From assembly GCA_964408805.1 (NCBI GenBank), contig CAYPAV010000039.1:1-17040 (forward strand): a DNA stretch of 17,040 nt. Reading direction: 5' to 3'. This DNA comes from CAYPAV01 sp964408805. GTDB lineage: Bacteria; Pseudomonadota; Alphaproteobacteria; UBA8366. The notes under the pieces are model-generated. The model saw only the letters and a program-made list of their open reading frames with translations. It was not told where the DNA came from and did no database searches. A program made the translations under genes and the position numbers. Positions 13,419-17,040 of this stretch are shown here, one piece after another (the first letter of the stretch is position 1; every line of letters starts with the position of its first letter).

Positions 13419-15929
13419 CTATGCCACGATTTCCAGGCGCACGCCTTCGATATTAGTGGCGTGGTCGGCGGGGCCGTAGCTCACTTCCTTGCAGCGGGTC
13501 GCACTCTGGATCGACCGTTCCAGGCTCTTGACCAGTTCGCGCTGCTCGGACGCGGCGCCGTCGAGATCGAGACGAATTTCCTCAAGAACCCGCGTCTGCG
13601 AAATTTTGTGCTGCGAGCGCAATTCCCGGGCGGCGTTCAGAAGGTCGAGGATCAGCACGATTTCGGCTGGCGTGTCGGCATCACGCAACCCCGCCTCGGG
13701 CGACGGCCAATCGCTGACATGGATCGACACGGAGTCCTCGAAGGGCGCGTAAAGGCGCTGATAAATCGCCTCGGTGATGAAGGGCAGGTAAGGCGCGAAG
13801 ATCGCGAGCAACATGCGGAGCGACTCGTACAGCGTCGCCTGGGCCGACGCCCGAAGGTCTTCGGAATAACGCTCGGGATTCCAAAAACGGTCCTTCACGA
13901 TCTCCACGTAATTATCGCAGAAGACGTTCCAGAAGAACCGTTCCAATGCTTCTCGCCCATAGGCGTAGTCATAACGTTCGAACCCGTCGGTCACCGTCTC
14001 GATGGTCTTCGCGAGTTCGATCAGGACCCAGCGATCCTCGACCGACCTATCGGCGACACCCGGCCGCGGGGCCTCCGGATCGAACCCGTCGAGTAGGATG
14101 TTGCAGAGCCGGGCCACGTTCCAGAGCTTGATCACGACCTTCCGCCCGGTTCGGACATCCTTCTCGTTGAAACGAAGATCGTGGCCGAGGTGACTGCCGG
14201 CGGCCCAGAACCGAAGCGCGTCGGCGGAATATTTTTTGATCACCGAATACGGGTCGTAGCGGTTGAACCCCTCATCGTCGGTGAATTTCTCGAGGTCCCG
14301 CTTGCTGATCTTCTTGCCCTGCTCATTCAAACCCCAGCCCGATATCATGCAGTCCCGCCATGGCAGGCCGTCGTGATGGAAGTGCGACTTCGCGACGGTA
14401 TAGAAAAGCCAGGTCCGGATGATCTCGAAGGCCTGCACCCGAAGCGTCATCGGGTAGATCGACATATCGCCCTTCCGACCCTCGGTTCCGGCCCAGTTGG
14501 CGTTGACCAGCGGCGTCAGGGAAGACGTCATCCAGGTCTCCATGACGTCGGCCTCGCCCTCGAAATCGGCACCGCCGCATTTAGGACAGGCGTCGAGGGG
14601 GCATGGCTGCTCGGCCGGATCGACGGGTAGCACGTCTTCCTCGGCCAGGATCACTTCGCCGCAGCCCTGGCAATACCACATCGGAAACGGCACGCCGTAG
14701 AAGCGCTGACGCGAGATGTTCCAGTCGTATTTCAGGCCGTTCACCCAATCGTCCAGCCGGACCTTCATATAGTCCGGATACCATTGGAGTTCGGCACTCC
14801 GCTTCAGGAACGCATCCTTGAAATCGAGCAGGCGGATGAACCATTGCGGCGCCATGACGAATTCGATGGGCGCGCTGGAGCGCTCGGAAACGGAGACGTT
14901 CTGCTTGACCCGCCGCGACTCCAGGATCAACTCGGCCTCGCGCAGTTTCTTGACGATCTCGCCGCGCGCGTTCTCCACTTTCATGCCGGCGAACTCCCCG
15001 GCGAGTTCCGTCATCCGCCCATCCGGGGATATGCAGACACGCGTATCGAGCTTATCGTCCTTCCACTTCTTGACGTCCTCGCCGTCACCGAAGGTACAGA
15101 CCATCATCAAGCCGGTGCCGAATTCGATGTCGACCTCGTCCGACGTTCGAATTTCGATTTCGTAATCGAACAGCGGCACTACCGCGCGCTTGCCTTCCAA
15201 ATGCGTGTAGCGGTCGTCCTTCGGGTTGAAGTAGAGGGCGACGCATGCCGGGATCAATTCCGGCCGCGTCGTCGAGATGACCATCGGCTCGCCGGTATCG
15301 ACGGATTTGAACGCGATATCGTGTAGCTGTGCATTGCGGGTCAAGTTCTCGACATCGGCCTGGGCCAGCGACGTTTCGAAATGGGTGTCCCAAATGACCG
15401 GCGAATCATCGCGATAGACCAGACCCTTCTTATACAGATCAAGGAACGATTTCTGCGAGGTCCGCTGGCAATGAGGATCGATGGTCGAGTATTTCAGGGA
15501 CCAATCGACGGAGAGCCCAAGACCTTTCCACATTTCCTCGTAGGACTTGGCGCCTAGCGCCGTCTCCTCGATGCAGAGTTCGCGGAACTTCTCGCGGGTG
15601 ATGTTGGATTTGTTGACGTTGTGGGTCTGCTCGACATAGCGCTCGGTCGGAAGACCATTGTCATCGAAACCCATCGGATAGAAGACGTTGAAGCCGCGCA
15701 TCCGTTTGTAGCGGACGACGAATTCGGCCTGGGCGTAGGACATCGCATGGCCGACATGAAGATGCGCCGCGGAAACATATGGCGGCGGGGTATCGATCGA
15801 GAAAAGCTCGCAATCGTCGCGCGGCGCGTAATCGTAAATTCGCGTCTCGTTCCAAAGCGACCAGCAATCGCGCTCGACCGCGTCGTGGTCGTAATCCTTC
15901 TCGATCAATTCCTGCTTGATCTTACCCAT
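13419..15929 (-). CDS. valS: Valyl-tRNA synthetase, archaeal-like short form
   Basis: This 836-residue class I synthetase charges tRNA-Val with valine in the cytoplasm. The signature HIGH motif is HVGH (58-61) and the KMSKS motif is the variant KISKR (540-544). The CP1 editing domain (about 200-350) contains TTRPEL and GTGLMMVCTFGDGED; the latter form is, from my memory of the family, archaeal rather than the GTGAVKITPAHD of standard bacterial ValRS. A Cys420-x2-Cys423 / Cys448-x2-Cys451 zinc knuckle follows. The protein ends at RLEIVA and lacks the C-terminal coiled-coil arm of most bacterial ValRS (880-950 aa). I recall the same short archaeal-like type from Rickettsia. It converges on the MBL gene, 12 bp away, and a plausible promoter lies upstream at 15993-16021. 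Confidence 0.92.
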   Translation of the reverse strand: MGKIKQELIEKDYDHDAVERDCWSLWNETRIYDYAPRDDCELFSIDTPPPYVSAAHLHVGHAMSYAQAEFVVRYKRMRGFNVFYPMGFDDNGLPTERYVEQTHNVNKSNITREKFRELCIEETALGAKSYEEMWKGLGLSVDWSLKYSTIDPHCQRTSQKSFLDLYKKGLVYRDDSPVIWDTHFETSLAQADVENLTRNAQLHDIAFKSVDTGEPMVISTTRPELIPACVALYFNPKDDRYTHLEGKRAVVPLFDYEIEIRTSDEVDIEFGTGLMMVCTFGDGEDVKKWKDDKLDTRVCISPDGRMTELAGEFAGMKVENARGEIVKKLREAELILESRRVKQNVSVSERSSAPIEFVMAPQWFIRLLDFKDAFLKRSAELQWYPDYMKVRLDDWVNGLKYDWNISRQRFYGVPFPMWYCQGCGEVILAEEDVLPVDPAEQPCPLDACPKCGGADFEGEADVMETWMTSSLTPLVNANWAGTEGRKGDMSIYPMTLRVQAFEIIRTWLFYTVAKSHFHHDGLPWRDCMISGWGLNEQGKKISKRDLEKFTDDEGFNRYDPYSVIKKYSADALRFWAAGSHLGHDLRFNEKDVRTGRKVVIKLWNVARLCNILLDGFDPEAPRPGVADRSVEDRWVLIELAKTIETVTDGFERYDYAYGREALERFFWNVFCDNYVEIVKDRFWNPERYSEDLRASAQATLYESLRMLLAIFAPYLPFITEAIYQRLYAPFEDSVSIHVSDWPSPEAGLRDADTPAEIVLILDLLNAARELRSQHKISQTRVLEEIRLDLDGAASEQRELVKSLERSIQSATRCKEVSYGPADHATNIEGVRLEIVA

Positions 15930-15964
15930 GTCGTGCCCGTCTCAAACCATATCCAAGGAGTTGA

Positions 15965-15985
15965 CCCGCCCCGTATCGGCGCGGG
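15965..15985. promoter_or_regulatory. 21-nt near-perfect hairpin at the predicted valS mRNA 5' end
   Basis: CCCGC and GCGGG pair over 5 bp, then one mismatch, then CCG/CGG, around a 3-base loop. In the valS direction the predicted transcription start (about 15986) falls right before this stem, so it would be a 5'-terminal hairpin. It could instead end the upstream dioxygenase transcript, but no T-run follows. Confidence 0.4.
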
Positions 15986-15992
15986 CGTGCCC

Positions 15993-16021
15993 TTCATAGG
16001 AAGAGCGGGGCCGCGAATCAA
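15993..16021 (-). promoter_or_regulatory. Candidate sigma-70 promoter of valS
   Basis: Read on the - strand, TTGATT (16016-16021) and TATGAA (15993-15998) are separated by 17 bp. Each hexamer matches the consensus at 4 of 6 positions. The predicted start is about 57 bp upstream of the valS start codon. The promoter lies just past the stop codon of the upstream dioxygenase gene. Confidence 0.4.
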
Positions 16022-16043
16022 GCGAATGCGCGCGGTCGCGCCA

Positions 16044-16892
16044 TCAAACAGGCTGGGTTCCCTTCAGCAAAATGCGCTGATGCAGCCGCTTCTGGCCGAC
16101 GGGATAATCGGTATTGACCGCATGGACGAGGCACCGGTTGTCCCACAACAGAAGATCGCCGACGCGCCATTCGTGATGATACTGGTATTCGGGCTTGGTA
16201 ATCTGGGCGTGAACCTCATCGAGCAGCTCATCGCTTTTCGCACGGTCCCAATCGACGATCCGATCGGTGCGGTTGGAATTGAAGAAGAACGCCTTTCGTC
16301 CCGTATCCTCATGGGTCCGGACAAGGGGGTGGACGACTTCGGGCGTCTCATCGATCTCTTCCTGGGTCCGCTTCTTCGGGCGGCCGGGCGCTCGGGTCGT
16401 ATCGTAGCCATGGACCGCCATCAAGCCGTCCATCTCGCGCCGTTTCTCCTCCGGCATAGCCTGGTAAGCCTTATAGGTATTGCTGAATTTCGTTTGGCCA
16501 CCGGAGTCCGGAATGACGATGGATTGCAGCATCGTGCCCTTTGCCGGCACCTGAAAGTAAGAATCGTCGGTGTGCCAGCCGGAAAGGCGCACTTCACTCA
16601 AGTCTTCCGGCTTGTCTTCCGGCTTCTTGTAAGTGCTCTCGAGGATCGAGACCTCGGCGACCTCGCCGTCGCGCTGATTGCGCAGGAGTTGCGGCTGCGT
16701 TTCGCCGAAATAGCCCGCGACTCGCGCGAAATCAGCGGCGCTCAGGGGTTCCGATCGGAAACAAAGCAGGCAATGCTCGAAAAAGGCCGCCTCGACGATC
16801 CGTGCGTCGTCGGCCGACAACGGCCCCGACAAATCGGCGCCGGTCACCTCCGCGCCCAGGGCTTCGCACAAGGGGTTAATTTCAATCGCCAT
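16044..16892 (-). CDS. TauD/TfdA-family Fe(II)/2-oxoglutarate-dependent dioxygenase
   Basis: This 282-residue enzyme has the full TauD/TfdA facial triad: His107-x-Asp109 (GWHTDDSYF) and His257 (NRCLVHAVNTDYP). Arg273 (KRLHQRIL) is placed to bind 2-oxoglutarate. The N-terminus (LGAEVTGADLSGPLS) and the HCLLCFRSEPLS segment are typical of the family. It oxidises a small substrate with release of succinate and CO2; family substrates include taurine and other sulfonates, alkyl sulfates and phenoxyacetates, and the actual one cannot be told here. ATG 16892 is chosen because GGAGG lies 7 bases upstream. A start at 16997 would add 35 non-conserved residues. The length matches the family (about 280-300). 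It is upstream of valS on the same strand but probably a separate unit. Confidence 0.9.
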   Translation of the reverse strand: MAIEINPLCEALGAEVTGADLSGPLSADDARIVEAAFFEHCLLCFRSEPLSAADFARVAGYFGETQPQLLRNQRDGEVAEVSILESTYKKPEDKPEDLSEVRLSGWHTDDSYFQVPAKGTMLQSIVIPDSGGQTKFSNTYKAYQAMPEEKRREMDGLMAVHGYDTTRAPGRPKKRTQEEIDETPEVVHPLVRTHEDTGRKAFFFNSNRTDRIVDWDRAKSDELLDEVHAQITKPEYQYHHEWRVGDLLLWDNRCLVHAVNTDYPVGQKRLHQRILLKGTQPV

Positions 16893-16988
16893 TTCCCATC
16901 CTCCCGGTTTGTACCCGATAGGAAAGTTAGCCCGTGGCGGCGGGTGCAGCAAATTGACCACGGTCGAACCGAACGGCAGCGCGAAAAA

Positions 16989-17002
16989 TTGATCCATGTC
17001 AA
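16989..17002. promoter_or_regulatory. FNR/FixK-type binding box TTGATCCATGTCAA
   Basis: TTGAT-CCAT-GTCAA matches the FNR/FixK consensus TTGAT-N4-ATCAA at 9 of 10 positions. It lies 97 bp upstream of the TauD/TfdA-family start. For rightward transcription, TATTTA at 17021-17026 would be a -10 element placing the box near -39, close to a class II activator position. The target is therefore more likely a gene beyond the right edge. Confidence 0.5.
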
Positions 17003-17040
17003 AGACGGTGGTGAGAAAGGTATTTATCCGGATCAGTCGT

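Noticed and set aside
16893..16997. N-terminal extension of the TauD/TfdA-family protein from ATG 16997
   Set aside because: The 35 extra residues are not family-like, and the start lies inside the FNR/FixK-like box. ATG 16892 has a strong GGAGG at correct spacing.

Overview
This 17 kb window looks like a chromosomal segment of an alphaproteobacterium, probably of the Rhodospirillales type. The coding sequence is GC-rich with GC-ending codons, the genes are tightly packed, the catabolic families are of a soil or marine heterotroph kind, the valyl-tRNA synthetase is archaeal-type (a type I recall from Rickettsia), and two sites look like FNR/FixK boxes. No species can be named from the sequence. 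I see no rRNA, tRNA, CRISPR array, insertion sequence, integrase or phage gene.

The left part (1-8414) is an accessory catabolic region. A gene-poor, less GC-rich stretch (1-693) holds a tiny ORF with a strong ribosome binding site and an FNR/FixK-like box. The + strand then carries an alkyl-DHAP-synthase-like FAD oxidase, an enoyl-CoA hydratase-family enzyme that lacks one of the two catalytic glutamates, an AEC-family permease, and the alpha and beta subunits of a benzoate/anthranilate-type Rieske dioxygenase. Facing them on the - strand are a VOC protein with an intact His-His-Glu metal triad and a SnoaL/DUF4440-like small protein. A TetR-family regulator is divergent from that pair, with two inverted repeats in the shared intergenic region. 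Together this reads as import, ring hydroxylation, possible ring cleavage and CoA-thioester processing of an unidentified aromatic or alicyclic acid. No Rieske reductase, cis-diol dehydrogenase or acyl-CoA ligase is present, so the pathway is incomplete here.

The middle part (8464-12645) is envelope-oriented. On the - strand, in transcription order, are an OmpR-type response regulator and its histidine kinase (ATGA overlap), a NodB-type polysaccharide deacetylase, and a zinc-ribbon protein with a C-terminal membrane anchor. A secreted four-EF-hand protein is divergent from the response regulator. The intergenic region between them contains a 10-bp tandem repeat of the form OmpR-family regulators often bind. 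The kinase has a His-rich, acidic extracytoplasmic loop, so a calcium- or metal-responsive module is a reasonable hypothesis.

The right part (12726-17040) is mostly housekeeping: a glyoxalase-II-like metallo-beta-lactamase-fold hydrolase, valyl-tRNA synthetase with a plausible promoter and a hairpin at the predicted mRNA 5' end, and a TauD/TfdA-family Fe(II)/2-oxoglutarate dioxygenase. A second FNR/FixK-like box lies near the right edge and may control a rightward gene outside the window. I found no clear new defence or mobile system. The best candidates for novelty are the His-rich kinase/EF-hand/deacetylase locus and the split Rieske-VOC-ECH catabolic cluster.
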